Made by a program: the position numbers and the translations under genes. From contig CAVQNQ010000008.1 of assembly GCA_963714205.1 (NCBI GenBank), positions 186,001 to 250,000 of the forward strand: a stretch of 64,000 bases of DNA, in the 5' to 3' direction. Under the pieces are notes generated by a model. It was not told where the DNA came from, ran no database searches, and worked only from the letters and a program-made list of their open reading frames with translations. Shown piece by piece: positions 41,175 through 49,537 of the stretch (positions are counted from its first letter, which is position 1; every line of letters begins with the position of its first letter). The stretch is from CAVQNQ01 sp963714205 (lineage in GTDB: Bacteria; Acidobacteriota; Terriglobia; Bryobacterales; Bryobacteraceae).

Positions 41175-43682
41175 GTGCGTAAACTAACGGAGGGGTTTAG
41201 CGCCTTCTGGAGGATTGCAGCCGCGATCGCGATGCTTCTTCCGAATGCCGCTTCTGCCGATGGCAGCGGCGCGATCGAAGTTGTGGTCCGCGACCAGGAG
41301 GCGAGGCCGGTCGCCGGGGTGGCGGTTCAAGCGAAAGGTCCGTCGGGAGTTGCCGCCGCTGGCGTGACCTCGGGCGACGGGCACGCGGTTCTATCCGTGC
41401 CGGCTCCCGGCGTTTACGAAATCAGCGCTACAAAAGAAGGCTTCGAACCGTTCGTCAAGTCCGATCTGGAGGTATCCGCGGCGGCTGGAACGGCGCTCGA
41501 TTTGACGCTGGTGCATGCGCTCGCCCGCCAGGAGAGCGTTGAAGTGCACGACACGGTTTCTCCGGTGGATGGGGGCGCCGCTCCCGCGACCGAGTTACCC
41601 GCCCAATCCGTCAGGGAGCTGCCCAGCCGCCCCGCCACGGTTGCCGACGCGCTGCCGCTCACGCCCGGAGTGGCGCGCTCCCCCGGCGGCGGCCTGCAAA
41701 TTTCCGGCGCCGGCGAGCAGCGGAGCGCCATGATTGTAAATTCCGCAGACGTGACTGATCCCGCCACCGGGCAGTTCGGTCTTACGGTGCCGATCGACAG
41801 CGTGCAGACGGTCAATGTGTATCAGACACCCTTTCTGGCCGAATACGGCCGTTTCACGGCCGGGCTGGTTTCGGTGGAGACGCGCCGCGGCGGGGAACAA
41901 TGGAAATGGGAGGTTAACGACCCGTTTCCCGATTTCCGCATCCGCAGCTATCACCTGGAGGGTCTGCGCGACGCCACCCCGCGGGTCAACGTGGAAGGGC
42001 CGCTCATCCCCGGCAAGCTCTACTTTTCCGAGGGATTCGAGTATGAGATCCGCAAGACCGAAGTTTACACGCTGCCGTTCCCCAATAATCAAAAGCTTCG
42101 GGAAGGCGTGAATTCCTTCGCGCAACTGGATTGGCTCGTTTCCAGCCGGCAGTGGGTCACGGGCACGGTGCATATCGCGCCGCAACGCCTCGACTATGTG
42201 AACATGAATTTCTACAACCCGCAGCCCACCACGCCGGATGCCACCACCCACAACTACACCACCACCTTGGCGGACCGCCTGGCCTTCGGCGGAGGACTGC
42301 TCGAGAACACTTTCTCTTTTACGCGTTTTACGGCCAGCGTCTGGGGGCAGGGCAGCGAGGACCTGACTCTCACGCCCACCGGGAACAGCGGAAATTACTT
42401 CGCCGACCAGGCGCGCAATGCGTCGCGCTACAGTTGGGCGCCGGTTTACAGCTTCGCGCAGGTTGACAGGCTGGGCGTGCACAACTTCAAAATGGGCGCG
42501 TCGTTCGCCGGCAGTTCCGACGACGGCCAGGTGAGCGAGCATCCCATCGACATCCTCGACGATGCCAGCCTGCTGATCGAACGCATCGCGTTCACGGGCG
42601 GGCAGCCGTTCCGCATGAGCGACCGGGAAATGGCATTCTTCGGGCAGGACCACTGGATGCTTTCGCCGCACCTAGCCATGGATCTGGGGATTCGCACCGA
42701 GTCGCAGCAGATTTCGGAGGCCTTCCGGGTGGCTCCGCGGGCCGGCATCGCCTGGAGTCCGTTTAGCAATACCGGCACCGTTGTGCGCGCGGGGTTCGGA
42801 TTTTTCTATGACCGCGTTCCCCTGAATGTGTATTCCTTCAGCCACTATCCCAGCCAGGCGATCACGTATTACGATCCCAGCGGAGGAATTTCCGCCGGGC
42901 CGTTTACCTATCAGAACATGCTGGGGGAGGCCACCGTTCGTTTCCCGCTGGTAGACCAGGAACCCGTGGCGGGTAATTTCTCGCCGCGAAGCGCCACCGG
43001 CAACTTCGAGATCGAGCAGCCAGTGGGGCATATCTTGAGACTTCGTGCCGGCTACATGCAGAACGCCGGATCCGGCCTGGTGATTCTGAATTCCACGCCG
43101 CCCACTCCCGGCACGAATACCGGGATGTATTCGCTGGCGGGGTCGGGGCAATCGTCCTACCACCAGTTCGAAACCACGGCGCGCATCAAACTGGGAGCGC
43201 AGCGCGAATTGTTCTTCTCGTATGTGCGCAGCCGCGCGCGCGGAGACCTCAACGACTTCGCGAGCTATCTGGGCACTTTTCCGGTGCCCATCGTGCGGCC
43301 GAACCAGTTCTCCTATCTGCCGACGGATCTCCCGAACCGTTTTCTCGCCTGGGGAGTCATGAAACTGCCATACGGATTCCGCATCTCTCCGGTCGTCGAG
43401 TACCGCACCGGTTTTCCCTACGCCTCGACCGATGCGTATCAGAACTACGTCGGGGTTCCCGACCTCACGCGCTTCCCCGGCTTCCTCTCGGTGGATTCGC
43501 GGTTTTCGAAAGACATCAGGGTAAATCCCAAATACACGCTGCGCCTCTCGGTCACCGGCAACAATCTGACCAACCACTTCAACCCCGAGGCGGTCCGCAG
43601 CAATACCGACGACCCCGCCTATGGCTACTTTTTCGGCCAGCGGGGGCGCCGCTTTACCGCGGATTTCGATGTCATTTTCTAG
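41175..43682 (+). CDS. TonB-dependent receptor-like protein with carboxypeptidase-regulatory domain
   Basis: An 835-residue outer-membrane protein. It has a signal peptide, a carboxypeptidase-regulatory domain (about 35-115: IEVVVRDQEARPVAGVAV, APGVYEISATKEGF), a plug-like region (QSVRELPSRPATVADALPLT, VNVYQTPFLAEYGRFTAG) and a barrel ending QRGRRFTADFDVIF with a terminal Phe. It is shorter than the receptor at 26.7 kb and diverges from it throughout. The start is GTG 41175. With the esterase gene upstream it may serve uptake of an oligosaccharide product, but the ligand is unknown. Confidence 0.85.
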   Translation: MRKLTEGFSAFWRIAAAIAMLLPNAASADGSGAIEVVVRDQEARPVAGVAVQAKGPSGVAAAGVTSGDGHAVLSVPAPGVYEISATKEGFEPFVKSDLEVSAAAGTALDLTLVHALARQESVEVHDTVSPVDGGAAPATELPAQSVRELPSRPATVADALPLTPGVARSPGGGLQISGAGEQRSAMIVNSADVTDPATGQFGLTVPIDSVQTVNVYQTPFLAEYGRFTAGLVSVETRRGGEQWKWEVNDPFPDFRIRSYHLEGLRDATPRVNVEGPLIPGKLYFSEGFEYEIRKTEVYTLPFPNNQKLREGVNSFAQLDWLVSSRQWVTGTVHIAPQRLDYVNMNFYNPQPTTPDATTHNYTTTLADRLAFGGGLLENTFSFTRFTASVWGQGSEDLTLTPTGNSGNYFADQARNASRYSWAPVYSFAQVDRLGVHNFKMGASFAGSSDDGQVSEHPIDILDDASLLIERIAFTGGQPFRMSDREMAFFGQDHWMLSPHLAMDLGIRTESQQISEAFRVAPRAGIAWSPFSNTGTVVRAGFGFFYDRVPLNVYSFSHYPSQAITYYDPSGGISAGPFTYQNMLGEATVRFPLVDQEPVAGNFSPRSATGNFEIEQPVGHILRLRAGYMQNAGSGLVILNSTPPTPGTNTGMYSLAGSGQSSYHQFETTARIKLGAQRELFFSYVRSRARGDLNDFASYLGTFPVPIVRPNQFSYLPTDLPNRFLAWGVMKLPYGFRISPVVEYRTGFPYASTDAYQNYVGVPDLTRFPGFLSVDSRFSKDIRVNPKYTLRLSVTGNNLTNHFNPEAVRSNTDDPAYGYFFGQRGRRFTADFDVIF

Positions 43683-43764
43683 AGGCGGGACGGCGGGGAA
43701 CTCCGCTCTCCTCCGAGTGAGCGATCATACAGTTATGGGCCCTGTGGCGGCCCGGAAGAGCTGA

Positions 43765-44529
43765 ATGATCAACGGGAAGCGAATCGCCGTCGTGATGCCG
43801 GCGTACAACGCCGAGAAGACACTCGAGGCCACGGTGCGCGAACTGCCCGATGTGGTGGACACGCGCATCCTGGTAGACGACTGCAGCGCCGACAACACCG
43901 TGGCCATGGCGCGGCGGCTGGGGCTCACGGTGGCCATCCACGAACGCAACCGCGGATACGGCGCCAACCAGAAAACCTGCTACGCCACCGCCCTGGCCGC
44001 GGGCGCGGACGTGGTGGTGATGATCCACCCGGACTACCAGTATTCGCCGCTGCTGGTGACCGCCATGGCGAGCATGGTGGCGTATGGCGTCTACGACCTG
44101 GTGCTGGGATCCCGTATCCTCGGCGGCCATGCGCTAGAGGGCGGAATGCCGGCTTATAAGTATGTGGCCAACCGCCTCCTGACCGCTTTTCAGAACCTCC
44201 TGCTGGGCGCGAGCCTTTCCGAGTATCACACCGGCTTTCGCGCCTACAGCCGGGAATTGCTGAGCGCCCTGCCGCTGGAGGATAACTCGGAAGATTTCCT
44301 CTTCGATAACCAGGTGGTAGTCCAGGCGCTACTGTTGAAAGCCCGCATCGGCGAGGTTTCCTGCCCCACGCGGTATTTCGCCGAGGCTTCGTCGATCGAT
44401 TTCCGCCGCAGCGTCACGTATGGCTTCGGCGTAATCCGGACGACCTTCGCCTGCTGCCTGACGCGGCTCCGGCCGGTTGCTGACCCCGCCCGCTCCGTTG
44501 TCAAACGGAAGCGCGTTACATTATCCTGA
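43765..44529 (+). CDS. Family 2 glycosyltransferase
   Basis: A 254-residue soluble GT-A enzyme: IAVVMPAYNAEKTLEATVRE, LVDDCSADNT (nucleotide-sugar Asp pair), ERNRGYGANQKTCYATAL, MIHPDYQYSP, VLGSRILGG and an EYHTGFRAYSRELL acceptor segment. It resembles dolichyl/polyprenyl-phosphate sugar synthases without membrane helices. A GGAAGAG ribosome binding site lies 4 nt before ATG 43765. The downstream ABC ATPase gene starts 6 nt after its stop. Confidence 0.87.
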   Translation: MINGKRIAVVMPAYNAEKTLEATVRELPDVVDTRILVDDCSADNTVAMARRLGLTVAIHERNRGYGANQKTCYATALAAGADVVVMIHPDYQYSPLLVTAMASMVAYGVYDLVLGSRILGGHALEGGMPAYKYVANRLLTAFQNLLLGASLSEYHTGFRAYSRELLSALPLEDNSEDFLFDNQVVVQALLLKARIGEVSCPTRYFAEASSIDFRRSVTYGFGVIRTTFACCLTRLRPVADPARSVVKRKRVTLS

Positions 44530-44535
44530 GGCAAA

Positions 44536-45999
44536 GTGATTCAGCCGGCGCCTCTGCTGAGCATCCAGGGCATATCGAAGACGTTTAGCGGCGTTCGCGT
44601 GCTGGAAGACGTCGATTTCGATGTTCTTCCGGCGGAAGTGCACGCCGTCATCGGCGAAAATGGCGCCGGGAAATCGACGCTGATGAACATCATCGGCGGG
44701 GTGACCCATCCCGACAGCGGCCGGATGCTGTGGGAAGGGCAGCCGGTGCGACTGCGCGGCCCGCGCGACGCCCAGGCGCGCGGCATCGCCTTCGTACACC
44801 AGGAGCTCGCCCTGGTTCCGCAGTTGAGCGCCGCGGAGAATATCTTCCTGGGGCGCCATCCGGCCGGCTTGGGCTGGGTTCGCTGGCGGGAAATCCACGA
44901 GCGGGCCGGCGCCCTGTTGCGCGATCTGGGAGATGGCCTCGATGCGCGCCGCCTGGTGGGCGAACTGAGCCTGGCTGAAAGGCAGCGGGTGGAAATCGCC
45001 CGCGCGCTGGCCTTCCGGACGCGCCTCATTATCATGGACGAGCCCACCGCGCCGCTGGCCGAGAGAGATGGCGAAAGCCTGTTCAGGGCGATCCGCCGGG
45101 TGCGCGAACGCGGCGTTTCAGTGGTCTTCATCTCGCACCGCCTGAAAGAGATCTTCCAGGTGGCCGACCGCGTCACCGTGTTGCGCGATGGCAAGCGCGT
45201 GCTGACTGCCAATATTCGCGAAACCGGCATGGACGAGATGCTGCGCGCCATGGTGGGAAGCGAGTTGAAGGAACGGCGCGAACCGCGGGCTTCTTCCGCG
45301 GCCACGGACGAGGAAGCGCTGCGCGTGGATGGTCCCGTGCCGTTCGTGGTGCGCCGCGGGGAGATAGTGGGGCTGGCGGGTCTGGCGGGATCGGGGCGCA
45401 CCGAGTTGCTCGAATGGCTGTTCGGGGCCGGCGGACGGCTTGCCTTTATTTGGGCCGGCGGACGGCCGGTCGTGGTGCGGGATCCCTCCGACGCCATTCG
45501 CCAAGGCCTGGCGCTGGTGCCGGACGATCGGAAACTGAAAGGGCTCATACTGGGCGCTTCCCTGCGCGCCAACATCGCGCTGGCGAGCCGCCGCGGCCAC
45601 TGGTTCATCGGCCAGGCCGAGGAAGAGCGAACGGCCGGCCGGCTGGCGGGCGAATTGCGAATCAAGGCGGCGGGTCTCGATCAGCCCGTGGACTATCTGA
45701 GCGGCGGCAACCAGCAGAAGGCCGTGCTGGCCAAATGGCTGTCGGCCGGGGCGCGGGTATTCCTGATGGATGAACCCACGCGCGGCATCGATGTGCGCTC
45801 TAAAGCTGAGATTTGCGATTTGATCCGCGCGCTGGCGGCCCGCGGTGCGGCGGTGGTGCTGGCCTCCTCCGAAATGGAGGAGCTGCTGGGACTTTCCGAC
45901 CGCGTGGTGGTGATGCACCGCGGCCGGATCGCCGGGGAACTGGCGCGCGCCGAGGCCACCGAGGAGCGCATCACGCGCCTGGCGACCGGAGGATTCTGA
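44536..45999 (+). CDS. Sugar ABC transporter ATP-binding protein (RbsA/MglA type), orphan
   Basis: A 487-residue tandem ATPase of the CUT2 sugar-import family. The first domain has Walker A GENGAGKST, the Q-loop FVHQELALVPQLSAAENI, signature LSLAERQRVEIARAL, Walker B LIIMDEPTAPL and ISHRL. The second has the degenerate Walker A AGSGRT usual for this family, LSGGNQQKAVLAKWL and FLMDEPTRGIDV. No permease or substrate-binding protein is within the window. The start is GTG 44536, 6 nt behind the GT2 stop. Confidence 0.88.
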   Translation: MIQPAPLLSIQGISKTFSGVRVLEDVDFDVLPAEVHAVIGENGAGKSTLMNIIGGVTHPDSGRMLWEGQPVRLRGPRDAQARGIAFVHQELALVPQLSAAENIFLGRHPAGLGWVRWREIHERAGALLRDLGDGLDARRLVGELSLAERQRVEIARALAFRTRLIIMDEPTAPLAERDGESLFRAIRRVRERGVSVVFISHRLKEIFQVADRVTVLRDGKRVLTANIRETGMDEMLRAMVGSELKERREPRASSAATDEEALRVDGPVPFVVRRGEIVGLAGLAGSGRTELLEWLFGAGGRLAFIWAGGRPVVVRDPSDAIRQGLALVPDDRKLKGLILGASLRANIALASRRGHWFIGQAEEERTAGRLAGELRIKAAGLDQPVDYLSGGNQQKAVLAKWLSAGARVFLMDEPTRGIDVRSKAEICDLIRALAARGAAVVLASSEMEELLGLSDRVVVMHRGRIAGELARAEATEERITRLATGGF

Positions 46000-46047
46000 C
46001 GCGCCTGGCGCTTTATTTCGGAGGTTCGGAGATCCCGGCCGATCCGG

Positions 46048-46053
46048 TATAAT
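46048..46053 (+). promoter_or_regulatory. -10 box of the DinB gene (leaderless)
   Basis: Consensus TATAAT ending 6 nt before the GTG at 46060: too close for a ribosome binding site, so the transcript should begin at the start codon. Confidence 0.5.
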
Positions 46054-46059
46054 TGCGCC

Positions 46060-46557
46060 GTGAGCGCACCTATGATTGATCGATCGTCTCTGCTCGAACG
46101 CTTCCGGCGCGGTCCGGAACTCCTGGCCGTGGTCCTGACCGGGGTCTTCGGCGAAGAGGAAGACTTTATCCCGGCGCCCGGCAAATGGAGCATCCGGCAG
46201 CTTACGGCCCACCTGGCCGATTCCGAGCTGGTGGGCGCGCACCGCTTTCGCCAGGTGCTGGCGGAAGAGAATCCCACACTGGTGGCCTACAACCAGGAAG
46301 CCTGGGCCGCCAACCTCGATTATGCGCGGCGCAAGCCCAAGCATTCGCTCGAAACGCTGCGCCGCCTTCGCGCGGAGAATTACGAGCTGCTGAAGGATCT
46401 TCCCGAGGCCGCGTTCGAGCGCTACGGCAACCACACCGAGCGCGGCCGCGTGACTCTGGGAGAGCTGCTCGAGGGTTACCTCAACCACACCGAGTCGCAC
46501 GCGCGGCAGATCGAGGCCGTCCGCGAGGCGTACAAGGCCGCCAGGGCGAAGCGCTAA
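46060..46557 (+). CDS. DinB/YfiT-like four-helix protein
   Basis: A 165-residue DinB-superfamily protein. The metal-type histidines are visible as H70 in RQLTAHLADSELVGAHRF and the C-terminal pair in YLNHTESHARQIEAVRE; WSIRQLTAHL is the typical first helix. The family includes thiol-dependent transferases and hydrolases; its activity is unassigned. The start is GTG 46060, with an alternative ATG at 46072. Confidence 0.82.
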   Translation: MSAPMIDRSSLLERFRRGPELLAVVLTGVFGEEEDFIPAPGKWSIRQLTAHLADSELVGAHRFRQVLAEENPTLVAYNQEAWAANLDYARRKPKHSLETLRRLRAENYELLKDLPEAAFERYGNHTERGRVTLGELLEGYLNHTESHARQIEAVREAYKAARAKR

Positions 46558-46589
46558 GCGCGCCGCGACACACGCTAAACTGTTGGCTT

Positions 46590-47765
46590 ATGCCCAACTT
46601 GTATGCTCCGCTGCGAGCTCCGCGGCGGCTGCTGTTTGGTCCCGGTCCGGGCCTGGTGTCGCCGCGCGTTTATGCGGCCATGGGTCAGAGCATCGTGGGA
46701 CACCTCGATCCGTTCTTCTTCGAGGTGGCGGAAGAAGTGCGGTCCCTGCTCGGGTACGTGTACTCTACCTCCAACCAGTTCAACATTGCGATCTCGGGCA
46801 CCGGCAGCTCCGGCATGGAGACGGCCGTGGCCAACTTCGCCGAACCCGGCAGCAAGTTTGCGCTGCTGAGCAACGGGTTCTTCGCCGACCGCATCGGCGA
46901 GATGGCGCGCCGGCAGGGCGCCGAGGTCGTGCGCCTAGCCAAGGAATGGGGACAGCCGTTCGACCCGCAGGAGGCTCGCGAGTTCATCAAGCGCGAGCGG
47001 CCCCGCCTGGTGGCGTTCGTGCAAGCCGAGACCTCTACCGGCATGTACAACGAGGGCCAAGCGATCTGCGAGGCCGCCCATGAAGTGGGCGCGCTGGTGA
47101 TCGCCGATTGCGTGACATCGCTGGGCGCCATGCCGGTGCTGGTGGACGACCACGGCATCGATATCGGCTATAGCTGCACGCAGAAGGGTTTGGGCTGCCC
47201 GCCGGGACTCGCGCCCGTGACCGTTGCGCCGCGCGCGCTGGAGCGGCTCAAGGGGCGCACCACGCCCGTGCAATCCTGGTACCTCGACCTGCAATTGCTG
47301 GACACCTACTACACCGGCCACAAGTATCACCACACCGCCTCCGCCACGCTGTTCTATGCGCTGCGCGAGGCCCTGGCGATGGTGGCCGAAGAGGGGCTGG
47401 AGCAGCGCTGGGAGCGCCACCGCCGGAATCACCAGGCGTTTGTGGCCGGCATCCAGGCCATGGGCCTCGAGATGCTGGTGGCCGACGGCAACCGGCTATG
47501 GACCCTGAACACTCCGCGCGTGCCCGCGGGAGTGGACGACGCTGAAGTGCGGCAGTACCTGCTCGAGAAGCGCGATATGGAGATTGCGGGCGGCTTCGGA
47601 CCGCTGGCCGGGAAGATCTTCCGCATCGGGCTGATGGGGTATGGCTCGACCGGGGAGAACGTCGTCCTGGTGCTGGAATCGCTGGAGGCAGCCCTGAACG
47701 CCCAGGGTTACCGGCCGGCTGGAGACGGCCCCGCGGCGGCGGAGAAGGCGCTGGCGGCGGTTTAG
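46590..47765 (+). CDS. Alanine-glyoxylate aminotransferase family protein
   Basis: A 391-residue class V PLP enzyme. It shows LLFGPGPGLVSPRVYAAM, ISGTGSSGMETAVANF, QAETSTGMYNEGQAI, VIADCVTSLGAMPV and YSCTQKGLGCPPGLAPV with the PLP lysine K199, then RIGLMGYGSTGENV. The family transfers amino groups between alanine or serine and glyoxylate or pyruvate, giving glycine or hydroxypyruvate. TAAACT ends 8 nt before ATG 46590. It is separated from the DinB gene by 32 bp. Confidence 0.9.
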   Translation: MPNLYAPLRAPRRLLFGPGPGLVSPRVYAAMGQSIVGHLDPFFFEVAEEVRSLLGYVYSTSNQFNIAISGTGSSGMETAVANFAEPGSKFALLSNGFFADRIGEMARRQGAEVVRLAKEWGQPFDPQEAREFIKRERPRLVAFVQAETSTGMYNEGQAICEAAHEVGALVIADCVTSLGAMPVLVDDHGIDIGYSCTQKGLGCPPGLAPVTVAPRALERLKGRTTPVQSWYLDLQLLDTYYTGHKYHHTASATLFYALREALAMVAEEGLEQRWERHRRNHQAFVAGIQAMGLEMLVADGNRLWTLNTPRVPAGVDDAEVRQYLLEKRDMEIAGGFGPLAGKIFRIGLMGYGSTGENVVLVLESLEAALNAQGYRPAGDGPAAAEKALAAV

Positions 47766-47815
47766 GCGAGGGACTCGCGCGCCAAAGCGTCCCTGGCAAG
47801 TCAGGGCGGCAACAG

Positions 47816-49357
47816 CTATGGCGCGGGATGCCAGTTGGCGAATTCGCGTGCCGCGAAGCGCGCGGCGGCATCCGGAACGGAGTAGATGTCCTTCAGCGCG
47901 GCAGCGTCCGGTTCGCCCAACCCGCCAACGTGCAACTCGTACCAGCCGCGGCTGTGGAGAAATACGGAGCGCAACATCCCGGGCTGTGGAGGCGGAGCCG
48001 GGAAGCGCAACTCCGCGCTCTCGCGCATGTCGGGCATGGAATAGTACAACCCGTCGTTGGCCGATAGCGCGGCAAGCACATCCGAGCCGGATGATGTTCG
48101 CGCGGCGTGGAGCTTCACAACTTGCGGAACGGGTGAGCGGGTGTGTTCATACGACACGGCGAACGAATTTAACGCCCAGAAGCCCAAAGGAGGGCGCAGG
48201 CGGAGGCGAAGGCGATCGCCGCTCACGCGGCGAATATCCAAAGGGATAACGCGATTTTCCGAAATGAAGGGTCCACCACCAATGGCGGCGCCGCGGGGGC
48301 GCCAGCCGGAGTCCTCCTGAACCTCGATTTTCAGGTTGTAGAGCTCATCCCGGTTGTACCAGGCTCCCAGCGCGGCGATCTCGACCGGGTTGTTGCCAAG
48401 CGAGGCAAGCCAGAGGGTTGCGTCTCGTCCACGGAGTTGCACCATCCGCTTGATCATGTAAGAACCCCAAAGACTGGTAGCCGCATTGACCACGAGGTTT
48501 GCCGTGACGGCCCCCTCGGGCTTGGGGAAGGACAGGACGATCTCTTCTCTTGGGCTGCCGTCGGCAGCGAGCTTCGCTTCGGGCTCCCAGATGCGCCGGT
48601 CCGTGGCCTCCAGCCACGCGGTGATGTCGTTTCCGGCGCGGTCGCGGGCAGACTGAAGGCGCTCTAGTTTCTGGAAGCTGTATAGACGTCCCTGGTCGTC
48701 GGACACGATGCGCGTTCCGGGGGCGTGGTCCACCACCCACAATTCCAGGAGATTGGTGTGCTGGGTCTCATCAACCTCGTTCGTGATGAGCAGACGGTAC
48801 TCGCCGCGATGGGGCTTGAGGTGTTCGAGCTCGGAATAGTCGTCGCGCTCGAGGACGCGGGCGATGGCGCCGCCGTACGGCTCGGCGTCGAAGACGTAAT
48901 GCTTGCCATCCCAGGAGTAGATGAAGGGACACGATTCCTTGGTGAGAGCGACGATAATGGCAATCACTCCCACGGCCGCCAGAGTGATGCCGGCGGCGAG
49001 GCCGATGGTTCGGACAGCACTGATCCCACGACGCTCGACCCAAAGACGCTGAACCTGGGAAAGGGGAATTGTGTAATCAGAGCGATTCACTTTGGCCGTG
49101 ACTGTCTCTGCCGCTATCGCGCCGCTCGAGTCATCGAAGCGGATGTCTTTCCCTTCTCTCGTAGTAACGCCGACGAGCCGGTCGTGGGCTGCCGAGGGAG
49201 CCTGTGCGACGTCGATCTTCGTTATTTTCTGTGTATGGCAACTGGTAGTGGAGAATAGCAGGGCGCTGCCGCATAACAGGGCTAAAACGCTTCGCCACCA
49301 GCGGGACAGATGCGCGTCATTCAGAAGAGTCACTGGAGCCTCCCGTCCGCGAAACAT
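47816..49357 (-). CDS. Unrecognised envelope protein, lipoprotein-like
   Basis: A 513-residue protein. An N-terminal hydrophobic stretch ends in a Cys (ALLFSTTSC, residue 40), which could be an imperfect lipobox. A second hydrophobic helix follows (GLAAGITLAAVGVIAIIVAL, about 120-140), then a striking motif CPFIYSWDGKHYVFDAEPYG, then a long beta-rich region. The N-terminal part (VGVTTREGKDIRFDD... VNRSDYTIPLSQVQRLWVER) looks like a small Sm-like or LytTR-like strand set. I do not recognise a named family and infer attachment to the inner membrane facing the periplasm. Confidence 0.65.
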   Translation of the reverse strand: MFRGREAPVTLLNDAHLSRWWRSVLALLCGSALLFSTTSCHTQKITKIDVAQAPSAAHDRLVGVTTREGKDIRFDDSSGAIAAETVTAKVNRSDYTIPLSQVQRLWVERRGISAVRTIGLAAGITLAAVGVIAIIVALTKESCPFIYSWDGKHYVFDAEPYGGAIARVLERDDYSELEHLKPHRGEYRLLITNEVDETQHTNLLELWVVDHAPGTRIVSDDQGRLYSFQKLERLQSARDRAGNDITAWLEATDRRIWEPEAKLAADGSPREEIVLSFPKPEGAVTANLVVNAATSLWGSYMIKRMVQLRGRDATLWLASLGNNPVEIAALGAWYNRDELYNLKIEVQEDSGWRPRGAAIGGGPFISENRVIPLDIRRVSGDRLRLRLRPPLGFWALNSFAVSYEHTRSPVPQVVKLHAARTSSGSDVLAALSANDGLYYSMPDMRESAELRFPAPPPQPGMLRSVFLHSRGWYELHVGGLGEPDAAALKDIYSVPDAAARFAAREFANWHPAP

Positions 49358-49537
49358 GAGTACCCGACCTGCGCTCGTAAAGGGACTCTACCCTGGATCT
49401 ACCGGTTCCAATTCTACATCGAACTGTAATTTTTCATAGGCCTCTTGGTCGCTTTTTTTGGGTAAGTGGCAGCCTTGCGGCGGTTAAGACGCTGGCGTCT
49501 CGCGTCAGCACATGCCGGGCTGTGATACCTTCGGACC

